Shown piece after piece: positions 26,484 to 36,700 of a DNA stretch of 64,000 nucleotides (position 1 is the first letter of the stretch; each line of letters begins with the position of its first letter). The DNA comes from Bacteroidaceae bacterium. GTDB lineage: Bacteria; Bacteroidota; Bacteroidia; Bacteroidales; Bacteroidaceae. The notes under the pieces are model-generated. The model had not been told where the DNA came from, did no database searches, and worked only from the letters and a program-made list of their open reading frames with translations. The translations under genes were made by a program, and so were the position numbers. Location of the stretch: positions 1 to 64,000 of the forward strand of contig JAFUVE010000087.1 of NCBI GenBank assembly GCA_017483765.1. The letters run 5' to 3'.

Positions 26484-26687
26484 TTACCACAGGCCGTTTT
26501 TGCCGCCGTTCTGCTCGGCTTCTGCCGCAAGGAAAGCGGCGAATTCCTCTTCTTCTTCCTCCAGTTCTCGCTCTTCTTTTGAGAGGTTGCCCGATCCGGC
26601 CTCTGTGGAGCCTACGATTCCGATGCAGAGTGCGTCGAAGTCGGAGTAACGCATGGTGGTGAGTGGAGTGATATATACTTTTTTCAT
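26484..26687 (-). CDS. Small acidic protein, MKKxYxxP type
   Basis: A 67-residue product beginning MKKVYITPLTT and ending QNGGKNGLW. It has no signal peptide or membrane helix. The middle is a strongly acidic helix with seven consecutive Glu. Short proteins beginning MKK-x-Y-x-x-P are, from memory, common and unexplained in Prevotella and Bacteroides, often near secreted surface proteins. Here it lies directly downstream of the 1351-residue Ig-rich protein on the same strand. A peptide precursor or a regulatory small protein is possible, with no direct evidence. It has its own terminator. Confidence 0.6.
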   Translation of the reverse strand: MKKVYITPLTTMRYSDFDALCIGIVGSTEAGSGNLSKEERELEEEEEEFAAFLAAEAEQNGGKNGLW

Positions 26688-26824
26688 TGTTCTGTCTTTT
26701 ATTTTGATGTCTTTTTATTTTCGAACCCGGAATGAGGAAGTGCTCCTTGCATTTGCTGGGAAGGCAGATGTCGGAAACCCTCCTTCATCCCAGGATTCTT
26801 GATTTTTATTCAAAGAATAATTGT

Positions 26825-29800
26825 TTATTTCACCAGTACTTTCTTGCCGTTGATGATGTAGATGCCCTTCTCTGGACGAGCCACGCGCTGGCCACTCAGA
26901 TTGTAGATGGCTGCATTCTCCAGTTTGCCGGCTGCGATGCCGTTGATGCCGGTCGGAGTGTCGTCATCTGTTCCGAAGATGCTGAAGGTCTTCACGCCGC
27001 TGTCGGCAGAGGCGGTTGCCACGGTCTCAAGCACGCTCACTGGCAGATAAGCCGTGTTGGCTCCTACGGTGAAGGTCTTGGAGGTCTTGTAGAATCCAAC
27101 GCCTTGCTCACCGTTCATCAATACGATGATGCTGGGTTCGATTTCTGTGTCCTCAACGACTCCTGTCAGCTGGTTGTTTTTCACGTCGTCGGTGATGATG
27201 GCAGGTACCTCTGACGTTGCATCTGTGGTTGCTGTTGCTTCCGACTTGGCCACATAATAAGTTCCTGCCTCAGCCTGTATGAGCAGACCTGTGTAAGCTG
27301 GCACGTTCGTCACTTCCTTAGTCACGAGGTTGGTGGAGCCTTCCGCGTCAACTCCCTCAATGATGTAGGCGATTACTCCTTCGGTTGCCACGCTGAAGTC
27401 CAGACCTTCAGCATTGCAGTAAGTGCGGTAGCCGGCGTCGGTCACGGCAAGCTCAACGAAGGCATCTTTCTTGTAAACCTTGATCTCGGTGATTTGGGTG
27501 TTTGCATTGCTGTTTACTTTTAAGGTGTAGACATTGCCTGCAGCTTGGAATTGCTTGTCGATGAAATAGATATTTGTGCCAGTGGCTCCAGTTGTCTCGC
27601 TGCTCACTGCGGTTTCTTCAACATACATATTCTGTCTCACACCAGTTGATGCTCCAGATTTTCCTGTTACAGAAATAGCAACCACGTCGAAGTCGAATGT
27701 CGGAAGAGTAAGGTAGGCACCAGTTTTTCCTACTATCAGATAACCGCCGCTGTTTGCGTTGTATTTGTAACCGTTTCCATTGCTTCCTGCAATCTGAATG
27801 GTCTTTTCTGTGTTTTTGAAACTGCCTTCTTCTACAGCGTAGTCGGTTGGCAGTCCCCATCCGTTCTGTGTGAAGTCGAAGCGGGTATAGTAGTCCTCCT
27901 CAAATACGCACTGAATAGGAGTAGTGACGGTGATGTTGAAGGTCTCGCGTCCTGCGATGTAGGTGACGCCTTCAATCACTTGCTCTTCCCAGGATACGGT
28001 GATAGTGGCTTTGCCTGCTGCCACGCCGCTGACTTCGCCTGTTTCTGATACTGTTGCAATGGCCTCGTCAGACGTGCTGTAAGTGACGGCAAGGCTTTTC
28101 GGGTTAGTGGTGATGGTCTCTGCCGCCCCGCCTACTTCCAGGTTCTGGGCGCTTATCGTGGCGGTTGCTTCCTTCTTGTTCTCCACAGTCACGTTGTAAG
28201 ACACGCTTCCTGCATTGTATTTGTTGGTAGCTTCCCAAGCGGCAGTGATTGTGGTTGTACCGATGGCAACGCCAGTCACAACGCCTTCTTCATTGACAGT
28301 GGCAATGGCCTGGTCTCCTGTGGTGTATGTATAAGTGAGGGACGTCGGTCCGCTGATGGCGTTCGTAACGGTCTCACCTACATTCACAGTCACGTCGGTT
28401 GCTTTGAAGGTGACAGACGGGTCAACGGGCTCGTCTGTGACAGGAGCTTCTGTATAACCTTCTTTTACATAGAGGTAAGCTGGGACTTGCGCTGATGCAT
28501 AGCTTGCAAATCGGCTAGCACCGTTGTTATAATTGAATTGGATAGTCCTATCCGTATATCCTTGGGATGCATTTGTAATAGTATATCCATTGTCAGATGA
28601 ATTTATTGTCCATAAAGAATTATCTGTAGTAGAATCAAGCCTATTGCCAGATTGTTTTATTCCTAACAATGAATTATTATCAGAAGCTGTAAATGTCCAT
28701 GCTTCGTTTGAACCGCCAAGTGTGAGGGTTATTAAATCCGACGAACTGTCAATGTAGACTTCAGACGCATCAGAGTTTACAGCAGATTCTTCAAGCCGAA
28801 TGGCATCTCTAACTGAGTTTGATCCAGATATAGAAGATGATGTGCCTTGAATACCGATAGCATAATATCCTTTTCCTGTAGTATTGTTGCGGTATGAAAC
28901 TATTGTGTATTGATTTCCTGCATATAACTGCTTCTCATCTGTAACTTTTATGAATTTGGTTAATGGTATTTGCTCAACCACGGTTACTTGGTAAGACTTG
29001 CTTCCTGCCAGATATGTTTCATCAGCTGCCCATGTTGCTGATATGGTTGTGCTCCCGACTGCAACGCCTGTTACAATACCATTCTCATCTACAGTTGCAA
29101 TGGAAGGATCTGATGATGAATAGGCTACTGTTAAGTCATTTGGTTTTGTTAATGTGTTTGTCGCAGTTTTTTCTATCTCTACCGTTAAAGTCTCTTCTGC
29201 GAAAGAAACTGTGGGGGCAACTGGCCCGGTAATAGGCTCGACTTTGATTCCATAGATGTTGAATCCACTGTTTGTGCTATAAATATATATGTCGACATCT
29301 TCTTCTCCAGTATAGTTGTAAACAACCTTATCAATGTCGTTTCCATCATTTGTAAGAGTTGCAACAGTTGAACTGCCGTTGTCTATATTCATTGACCTTT
29401 CAGAGCCAGCACTTCCAGACATTCCGTATACTGTAATTCTAGAATTTCCAGCCACTTTGAAATGTACATTTCTTGTTGTACTACTTCCTTTTCCTCCGAA
29501 TTGAAGTCGTTTTGTGAAATTATACCCATCAATAGACTTGTTGTGTTCGGTAATCTTTATAACTTTGTCTGAGGCAGCGTTTATTTCTGAATTGTCAATA
29601 ATTGTAGTACTAGAAAAATTTTGGATGTCCCAGTCTGAGAAATCCCACATTTTGTCACTGACAGCAGTTAATGTCTCAGTGACGGGCTCTTCCGGTCTTT
29701 CTAGTGAGACAAGCTGGTTGTTTTGGGCAAATTCATATTCTTCACCGTATTTTGTAAGGTTTCCGAAGATAATCACCTCATCGCCTATTTGAATGTCATT

Positions 29801-30880
29801 TTCAGAGGTGAAGTTTTCGCCATTATAACTTTTTCCCCTATATGCAAGAATTTGACCAATATTCAGACTCCCGTTGTAGGAGATTTTGTAGGATATATTG
29901 CCGTATTGTGAATTGTATGGTGTAACGATTGTAGAAACGATTCCTTTAACATAAACGCCTGTTGTTCCAGTTCCGGAGTCGATTGCCCGAATCGCCTGTT
30001 CAACAGTATAAGGGTTGTTCGCGGCGCCGGGAAGGTTAGGGTTGCTGTTTGTCACGGTGAGCTCGTATGTGTCGGAAGACTCCTGATACTTATCAGTAAC
30101 GCCGGCATAGGATGCTTTAATTGTGGTGGTGCCTGCGCCGACGAGGGTTACGGTTCCGTCGTTTGCTACGGTTGCCACACCTTCATTGCTCGAAGTCCAA
30201 GTTACTGTTGCACCCTCAATAGTTGTCTCTCCTGCTTTCACGGTCGCACTGAGCGTTCCTGCGGCTGTTCCTGTGTACACATCCGTGTTGGTGATGCCGC
30301 TGGCATCGATGGTGGTTGTTGTTGCAGTGGCGGAAGAAGAGGAAGTAGCCTTTTTGTAAAATGCAGTTACACAATCCCTTATGTTGCTGTTTATGGATGT
30401 GTAGCAACGCCAGTCTTGACTGTTGTAAACTCCAATGTATCGTGAAGTTGCTGAGTTTAAAAGGAAGTTCACGCCATCGTTATCATGTATAGTAAAGATA
30501 TTATTAGCATTTGTTCCAACACGGACTCCGTTGTTGGTGTTGGTAGCATAAAGGTAATCATCTCCTGTTCCAAATTTATAGGTACGTTTACCTTCATCAT
30601 TTGTCCCAATGGTTACTGTCCACTCCAAAGTGGTGACGACCTCCGAGGTGATTTCTGTTTTTTCGCCGTTTAAGGTCACGCTTGTTGCGGCAGGGGCGGA
30701 TGATGTTCCGTTGTTGTTCGACATGGCGCGACTGCTGGTTTGATCCACAATCACAACAACATCACCCGTTTCCAGGTCCTCGGGTGCTGTCTTCACCCAT
30801 TGGTCGGCCGCATAGGCAGTCCCCATGCCAAAGAGCATACAGAGCAGCACGCTCATCATAAGTCGTAATTTTTGTTTCAT
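26825..30880 (-). CDS. Large secreted protein with repeated Ig-like (Big2) domains and C-terminal sorting-like tail
   Basis: A 1351-residue exported protein with a signal peptide (cut near AYAA). An N-terminal beta domain (about 25-190) is followed by a Big2-like domain (about 205-285), an OB-like DUF6359-type domain (about 290-395, PYTVEQAIRAI ... VYVKGIVSTI), a carbohydrate-binding-like region, then several more Big2 domains and a second N-terminal-type domain. Big2 cores repeat the themes SSDPSIATVDENGIVTGVA and VGSTTISATW. It ends with a hydrophobic-aromatic tail, IYNLSGQRVARPEKGIYIIN, then GKKVLVK, resembling a type IX secretion tail as seen in Prevotella. No catalytic domain is recognisable; adhesion or matrix binding is likely. 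Confidence 0.82.
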   Translation of the reverse strand: MKQKLRLMMSVLLCMLFGMGTAYAADQWVKTAPEDLETGDVVVIVDQTSSRAMSNNNGTSSAPAATSVTLNGEKTEITSEVVTTLEWTVTIGTNDEGKRTYKFGTGDDYLYATNTNNGVRVGTNANNIFTIHDNDGVNFLLNSATSRYIGVYNSQDWRCYTSINSNIRDCVTAFYKKATSSSSATATTTTIDASGITNTDVYTGTAAGTLSATVKAGETTIEGATVTWTSSNEGVATVANDGTVTLVGAGTTTIKASYAGVTDKYQESSDTYELTVTNSNPNLPGAANNPYTVEQAIRAIDSGTGTTGVYVKGIVSTIVTPYNSQYGNISYKISYNGSLNIGQILAYRGKSYNGENFTSENDIQIGDEVIIFGNLTKYGEEYEFAQNNQLVSLERPEEPVTETLTAVSDKMWDFSDWDIQNFSSTTIIDNSEINAASDKVIKITEHNKSIDGYNFTKRLQFGGKGSSTTRNVHFKVAGNSRITVYGMSGSAGSERSMNIDNGSSTVATLTNDGNDIDKVVYNYTGEEDVDIYIYSTNSGFNIYGIKVEPITGPVAPTVSFAEETLTVEIEKTATNTLTKPNDLTVAYSSSDPSIATVDENGIVTGVAVGSTTISATWAADETYLAGSKSYQVTVVEQIPLTKFIKVTDEKQLYAGNQYTIVSYRNNTTGKGYYAIGIQGTSSSISGSNSVRDAIRLEESAVNSDASEVYIDSSSDLITLTLGGSNEAWTFTASDNNSLLGIKQSGNRLDSTTDNSLWTINSSDNGYTITNASQGYTDRTIQFNYNNGASRFASYASAQVPAYLYVKEGYTEAPVTDEPVDPSVTFKATDVTVNVGETVTNAISGPTSLTYTYTTGDQAIATVNEEGVVTGVAIGTTTITAAWEATNKYNAGSVSYNVTVENKKEATATISAQNLEVGGAAETITTNPKSLAVTYSTSDEAIATVSETGEVSGVAAGKATITVSWEEQVIEGVTYIAGRETFNITVTTPIQCVFEEDYYTRFDFTQNGWGLPTDYAVEEGSFKNTEKTIQIAGSNGNGYKYNANSGGYLIVGKTGAYLTLPTFDFDVVAISVTGKSGASTGVRQNMYVEETAVSSETTGATGTNIYFIDKQFQAAGNVYTLKVNSNANTQITEIKVYKKDAFVELAVTDAGYRTYCNAEGLDFSVATEGVIAYIIEGVDAEGSTNLVTKEVTNVPAYTGLLIQAEAGTYYVAKSEATATTDATSEVPAIITDDVKNNQLTGVVEDTEIEPSIIVLMNGEQGVGFYKTSKTFTVGANTAYLPVSVLETVATASADSGVKTFSIFGTDDDTPTGINGIAAGKLENAAIYNLSGQRVARPEKGIYIINGKKVLVK

Positions 30881-31332
30881 AATTTAGTTAAGTTTTTTAT
30901 TAGTTATAAATTTGAATAGGCTTGTTTGTTGGTTAGTCCATAATACATTGCAAAATTACAAAAAAAATGTAAAAAAAACGAATTTCGGAGGGGTTGTTTT
31001 ATTCTTTTTCGGAAATTAATTGGATGAAAAGGAAGCTGGCGGGTAAAGTTTCTGAAATGATAGTATTTCTGTGGAAAAAATTACCTTTAAAATCCTCAGT
31101 GGTACTTTTGATTTTCCTTTAAAATCCTCAGTAGAAATTAACCATTTTAATTATGTAGATTTCTGTATGTGTATAATTAAGGTGCTATGTGCGTCGTTGC
31201 GCAATTTTTTGCAAGCGAATTATTAATTATAGTATTTTTCCTCAGCAAATGGATGAAAATAATTAATATTTTGAACAAACGGGATATACCACAGCTTGGC
31301 ATATCCCGTTATCTTAAAGGATTTCAGATGTC
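30881..31332. other. Intergenic region with terminator-like hairpin and short direct repeat
   Basis: No supported gene. CTTTAAAATCCTCAGT occurs twice, near 31084 and 31119. A perfect 10-bp stem (AACGGGATAT 31278-31287 with ATATCCCGTT 31301-31310) lies just beyond the Ala-rich lipoprotein gene and probably terminates it. The upstream region of the 1351-residue gene is AT-rich with no clear promoter box. Confidence 0.55.
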
Positions 31333-32073
31333 TTACTTCTTCAGCAGTCCGCCTACCTTCTCGATGCCTTTGTCTACGGCGTCCTTGGCAGCTTCCTTCA
31401 CTGCTTCCTTGCCTTTTTCTACAGCTTCGGCAGCAGCTTCTTTTGCAGCCTCAGGAGCAGCCTTTACAGCTTCCTTGGCGCTCTCGATAGCCTCGTTGCC
31501 TTTCTCTACGGCAGCGTCCTTCACGGCTTCAGCAGCCTCGGCAGCCTTTGCAGGAGCGTCTTTCACAGCCTCAGCAGCGGCAGCAGCTTTGTCTACGGCA
31601 GCGTCCTTGGCAGCGTCTACAGCCTCACCGGCACCTTCCACGCCAAGTGCGTCCTTTGCCTTGTCAACGAGCTGGCCTGCGTCGATACCTTTCACCCAGT
31701 CAAGCGCGCCCTGAACATACTCGTTGTCGCCAATCACGCCCTTTACCTTGTCTGCGTTTTCAGAAAGGAAGTTCTGGATTTTCTCGATGATGCCCTTTGC
31801 CTGCTCGCCCTTGCCTTCGCTCAGCAGCTGAGTGGCATAAGCCTTAGCCTGGTCGATCTTGCCTTTCAGACCTTCGCCGTCGCTGGCCTCAAGTCCCTTT
31901 GCGAGCTCGTCGCCCAGTGTGGCAGCGTCAACAGCCTCTGCGGCACCTTCGTTTGCGATTTCCTCGATTTTCTCTGCGCCTTCTTTTACTGCTTCTTCAG
32001 GTTTTTTGTTGTCCTTGCAGGAGGTCAAAGCCAAGCCGGCTACTGCGGCCAGCATCAAAAACATTTTTTTCAT
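31333..32073 (-). CDS. Ala/Glu/Lys-rich helical lipoprotein
   Basis: A 246-residue lipoprotein. The signal peptide MKKMFLMLAAVAGLALTSC has a lipobox with Cys at residue 19. The C-terminal 110 residues are an Ala-rich amphipathic helix of 11-residue-like repeats (units such as AVDAAKDAAVDKAAAAAEAV and AVEKGKEAVKEAAKDAVDKG), reminiscent of LEA or apolipoprotein-like helices. ATG 32073 is preferred because an in-frame ATG 78 bases upstream would bury the lipobox. It is probably anchored in the outer membrane facing the periplasm. A spacer or stress-protection role is guesswork. Confidence 0.8.
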   Translation of the reverse strand: MKKMFLMLAAVAGLALTSCKDNKKPEEAVKEGAEKIEEIANEGAAEAVDAATLGDELAKGLEASDGEGLKGKIDQAKAYATQLLSEGKGEQAKGIIEKIQNFLSENADKVKGVIGDNEYVQGALDWVKGIDAGQLVDKAKDALGVEGAGEAVDAAKDAAVDKAAAAAEAVKDAPAKAAEAAEAVKDAAVEKGNEAIESAKEAVKAAPEAAKEAAAEAVEKGKEAVKEAAKDAVDKGIEKVGGLLKK

Positions 32074-32229
32074 GTCTCTCAAATTTAAATGGTTAATAAT
32101 AATGTTTGCTAAAAACGCTCCAAAGATAAACAAAAGTTTTCTCACTCCCAAACATTTCTTGCAGATTTAACAATAATTAATCATAACGTAACATCATTGG
32201 CTTCAACAATATCATTTCGCCTACTGAAT

Positions 32230-32925
32230 TTAAGTTTGGTCTGCGTTCCGGATGATGGCCTTTCCGTCGCATCCGAGTTTTTCTGCCCCTTCGAGCTGAC
32301 GGATAATCTCATCTTCAGCGAGGGGGTGGACTTTGAGTGCTCCGGAGTTGGGATATTGATTGAAGAAGGTGTTGTTGCTCATGTATAGCGACACGTTGGC
32401 TATGTCGCGGGAGGCGGACACCATGTTGTAGTATTTTAGGATGGTGGGGGCCACCCTTGGCAGCACCTTGATGCCTGTATGGCCGTCGACGAAGCGTACG
32501 AAGGCGATGACATGATACCGGGGACGTTTGTCCTGCAGCTGTGCTCTCTCCTCTGCGCTGCTCTTGTAGGATACGGTGATATGGCGTCCGAACCGCTGGT
32601 TGATGGTGTTCATCATTTCCATGAAGATCACACCGTGGGAAGAGGTATCTTTCATCTGGTTGTATCCGATGTGGTAGTGTATCATCTCATGGATGATGGT
32701 GTCGTCCACCTCTTGCTGTGGCAGGTCGGCGCGCGTGTTGATCCGAAGCCGGAAATCGTAAAATTCTGTCTTGCCGCCGGGCTTTCTCCGCTTGCGGTAG
32801 ACGCATTTGCCCAGAAATGTCTTGGCGTCGCTCATCTCTACCGGAATCCTCGGCAGTTTGCCGCCGAACATCAGGTGGTTAAATTCATCGAATTTCTGCT
32901 CTACGTATGCTTTTGTGGGAACCAT
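32230..32925 (-). CDS. SprT-like zinc metalloprotease-fold protein
   Basis: A 231-residue cytoplasmic protein with the SprT core at about residues 5-130. The zinc site HEMIHYHIG (His, Glu, His) is near residue 80. It begins with the family-typical VEQKFDEFNHLMFGGKLP and shows TFLGKCVYRKRRK. SprT-like proteins resemble the Spartan DNA-protein-crosslink protease; bacterial function is unproven. The C-terminal half lacks the usual zinc ribbon Cys residues and ends with an unrecognised extension. Confidence 0.82.
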   Translation of the reverse strand: MVPTKAYVEQKFDEFNHLMFGGKLPRIPVEMSDAKTFLGKCVYRKRRKPGGKTEFYDFRLRINTRADLPQQEVDDTIIHEMIHYHIGYNQMKDTSSHGVIFMEMMNTINQRFGRHITVSYKSSAEERAQLQDKRPRYHVIAFVRFVDGHTGIKVLPRVAPTILKYYNMVSASRDIANVSLYMSNNTFFNQYPNSGALKVHPLAEDEIIRQLEGAEKLGCDGKAIIRNADQT

Positions 32926-33002
32926 GAGGAATTTTTGTGCTGGTAAAATATAAGATGTTAAATGTCGGCTTTGTCACGTGACAGGACGTCCGTCGGTCTG
33001 AC

Positions 33003-33449
33003 TCATTTGGACTCCTGGGTACGGAATGACTTGAAGAATCCCGTGTATTCCTTGGAGTTGTAAACAAGATAAGCCCGATACAGGTAGCTTTTGGCGGCCT
33101 TGAGGCCTGTGACACGTACTTGATACTTATTGTCTTCTTTCATTTCCGTGGCGGGCACTTTCTGATATGGACTGTCGGTGCCGGACTCTTTGTATTCAAT
33201 ACCGTATTGGTCGATGTACTGGGGGGCAGCTGCCGCGGCATCGGACATTTCTGCTGGCAGTACAGCCCATGTGTCGCCCACAGATTCAGCTTCGAGCGTC
33301 TGTGGTGGCAGGCCTAAGATGGGGATGCCGATGTTTGTGGGGCGCGTGTAGGGTTTTGACTTGTGGCAGCCCGTGGAGGGCGTGATGATGTCGAGCAGCA
33401 CAACCAGGAGGCTGCAGGCGAACAGTGATGTGATACTGAGATGTTTCAT
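33003..33449 (-). CDS. Small lipoprotein with fibronectin type III-like domain
   Basis: A 148-residue exported protein. The signal peptide is followed by a possible lipobox (PSTGC, Cys about 28). The rest fits one Fn3-like beta sandwich: TWAVLPAEMSD, GIEYKESG, and the closing YQVRVTGLKAAKSYLYRAYL then FKSFRTQ. Probably surface- or periplasm-exposed. No partner is evident. It is 77 bases upstream of the start of the SprT-like gene on the same strand, with a 12-bp palindrome between them. Confidence 0.65.
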   Translation of the reverse strand: MKHLSITSLFACSLLVVLLDIITPSTGCHKSKPYTRPTNIGIPILGLPPQTLEAESVGDTWAVLPAEMSDAAAAAPQYIDQYGIEYKESGTDSPYQKVPATEMKEDNKYQVRVTGLKAAKSYLYRAYLVYNSKEYTGFFKSFRTQESK

Positions 33450-33784
33450 TGTTTTTGTTGAGAGTTGAGAGTTTAGGGTTGAGAGTTTAGGGTTGAGGGT
33501 TCAGAGGGGAGCCGTGCTTCGCCGGCCAGTTGTGCGTAACACGTGGTTCCGCCTACCTCTTAATTTAGCTGAGGGTTGAGAAATGTTTGCCGGGGATTAT
33601 TTTGGATGGCAAATATAGGAAATTAATCAATAAATAAAAAATATTTGGTTGAAAAAATAGTTGATTTGTGTAGATTGGGAGAGTAAATAGATGGATTGTT
33701 CTTTTATTTCGATTTTTTTACGTAAATTTGCAGATGGGATAGGGGGCTTTCAAAATGAGACAAGTAACAAATTAACTAGCTGAT
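33450..33784. other. Intergenic region with GAGAGTT/GGGTTGA repeats, partial REP core and a promoter
   Basis: Near the lipoprotein start are four imperfect units of GAGTTTAGGGTT type (33459-33500), another leader repeat. At 33511-33536 lies a truncated copy of the GC-rich REP-like core (GCCGTGCTTCGCCGGCCAG). TAAATTTG at 33723-33730 is a -7 box for the BNR_4 gene, in the context TTTTTTTACGTAAATTTGCA. Confidence 0.65.
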
Positions 33785-36700
33785 ATGAAGAGACTATTCT
33801 TTTTTTTGACGATGGTGACGCTGAGCGTCTCCAGTCTTTTTGCTCAAACACAGTTCAGCAGCCAGGTTGTGGCTGACGAGGGTGCATGGTGCTGGTTTGC
33901 CGACCCGCGTGCGCTCCATTATGAGAACGAGTCCGGAACCATCAACGCCACCTACATCGGCTATATCGATGTTCATGGCAACGTGAAAGCCACTCAGTAC
34001 GACTGGCTGAAAGGACGTAAGACGGATGTGCTCATACGGTCCAACTTCCAGCCCGACGACCACAACAACCCCACATTCATCGTGCTGCCCGACGAGCGTG
34101 TCATGATCTTCTACACCCGTCACACTGACGAGCCGAAGATCTGGTACCGCATCTCAACCCGGCCGGGCGACATCACCAGCCTCGGCGATGAGAAATACCT
34201 CGCGACTGCCAACAACACCACCTATCCATCGCCGTTCATCCTGAGCGACGACCCAGAGCATATCTACCTCTGCTGGCGAGGCATCAACTGGCATCCCACC
34301 ATCGCACGGCTTACCATGCCCGACGCCAACGACAGCTGTCAATTTGACTTCGGACCGAAGCAAATCGTGCAGAGCACGGGCGCACGCCCCTATGCGAAAT
34401 ACCAGAGCAACGGGAAGGACAAGATTTACGTGAGCTACACCACCGGACATCCCGACAACGAGATGCCGGACTGGCTCTATTTCAACGTGATTGACATCAA
34501 CAAGGGCAACGGGCCTATCCTCCGCGACTTGAACGGAAAGCAGCTGAGCGTAATCAAGAACGGTGTGTTCAACGTGAGCAAGACCGACAGCTATGCCAGC
34601 CAGTATCCCGCCACCATAGTCGACAAGACTGCCAACATCCGCAACTGGGTATGGCAAATCACGCTCGACAAGGACGAGAACCCCGTCATCGCCTATCCTC
34701 ATATCGACGACGCGAAGACCACTCATGTCTACTGGTATGCCCGCTGGACCGGCACGTCATGGCGCAACACATGGGTGCAGTACGGAGGACACGCTTTCCA
34801 CCACAACTGGAACTCCACGGAACGCTGCTACAGCGGCGGCATGGCGGTGGATCCCGACAACGTGAACGACCTCTATCTGAGCATACCGACGAAGAACGGC
34901 GCGTACAACAAGGACGGTGTGTACGAAATCTGGAAGTACACGATTGATGACAACGGCAAGGTGGCAGGTCAGGAGCAACTCACGAAAGACTCACCTAAGA
35001 ACAATGCGCGTCCGTTTATCATCCCAGGTTCGAAGAACAGTCCTATGCGCCTGGTGTGGATGCAAGGTGACTACTACTACTGGATTGTGACGAAAGGCTA
35101 TCCGAAAGGCTATCCCACTGCCATCCATGCCGACTACCAGTGGACCGAGACACTGACACAGGAGCCGGAAGGCGAGAAACTGCCTGATATCCATCCACTC
35201 ACCAATCCCGGCACGCTCACTGTGGGCATCGCTATGGATGCCGCCAACTATCAGGGCACCATACTGGCACTGGGTGAAGGCGATCAGCAGCTGACTTACC
35301 GTCTCGACGCGACGGACAAGCGTCCTGTCGTGAGCTATGGCGGCAAGTCGTGGAAGAGCCAAAACAAGCTATATACCAGTGATGACTGGGCGCTCTACAG
35401 CACCGGTACCAGTGGCGACGACCACCCGACCAAGCTGACCACATGGGTATTGACGCTCACTTACGACGGACAGACCCTTACCACCTACCGAAACGGACTG
35501 GTGGATCAGGTGATTGAAATCGGTGAGATTCCGGTGATGGAGACCAACCCGACACCATGTGAACATGAGTTCCTGTATTTCAGCAGTCAGCAGGTGTGCC
35601 ACAGCCCGATGGGCGTTCAGCAGATGGTGGCAGAGGCAGAGGAAGTGATGACCCGTGAGCTGGGGACATCGGCGCTTGAGCTGCTTGAGCTTCCGGTAGA
35701 GACACGTACCGACCTCGTACTCCCTTCCTCTTCCCTGGGACTTGACATCACCTGGACTTCGTCCGACGAAGGTGTCATCGCAAAAGGCGGTACGCTCGCT
35801 GCATTGGCAGAGGACAAGGAAGTGACGCTGACTGCAGCCATAGGCGAGACGAAACGCACATTCGTCGTGAAAGGCCTGAAGCGCGATATTCCGAAAAACC
35901 TGCGCTATGAGCAGGAGTCGGCACTCGACCTCAGCGGCAACCGGTCCGGCGCTTTCAGCACCAACAAATATGGACAGGCTCCTGAGGGACTGCTCTCTGG
36001 ACTGCGTTCCTACACCTTCCTCGTAACGGTGAAGCCTTCCAGCCTCAGCGGCCAGCCGCGAATCTATGACTTCGGCAGCGGCAGCGGCAACAGCGTTTTC
36101 CTGCGTGCCAACAAGCTGTCGGCCGGTGTGAAATATAATGGAGGCTCCACGGTGATGGTGGACGGCGCGACCACGCTCAAGGCCGGTCAGGAATACAAGA
36201 TCGCCGTGACGTTCAATGCGGCCACCCATACAACGAAAATCTATGTGGACGGTCAGGAGGATGCATCGACCACGAGCATCGTGAACGAACCCTATATGCT
36301 GGAGGAAATCGCAAAGGACTCACGCAACTATATCGGACGGACCCAGTGGTGGGACGGAGCTTATGCCAACGACAACCAGGATTTCATCGGCAATATCAGT
36401 GGTCTGCGTCTCTACGACGTGTGCCTCACGCAGGAGGAGATATGTGAGTTGCAGGGCATCGGATATCAGCAGAAAGAACTGCCCACGGCATTGGAGAACG
36501 GCGACTTCGAGAAGAGCTATGAAGTGCAGAGCGGATCGGGTGTGAGCAACGACCGCGCCATCTATGTGCCGGAAAGTTGGAACGTGGAGCGTAGCAATCC
36601 CAATGCCAACGACATCACGGCGCTGAAAAGCGGCGACCTCTATTACGACCGTTTTTTCGCATCTCTCAGCCAGCCAGCGAATAACGGCCGGCAGACTTAC

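Noticed and set aside
32972..32983. parS site for ParB
   Set aside because: The palindrome TGTCACGTGACA differs from the parS core on both sides and is far from parAB; kept only as a low-interest finding.
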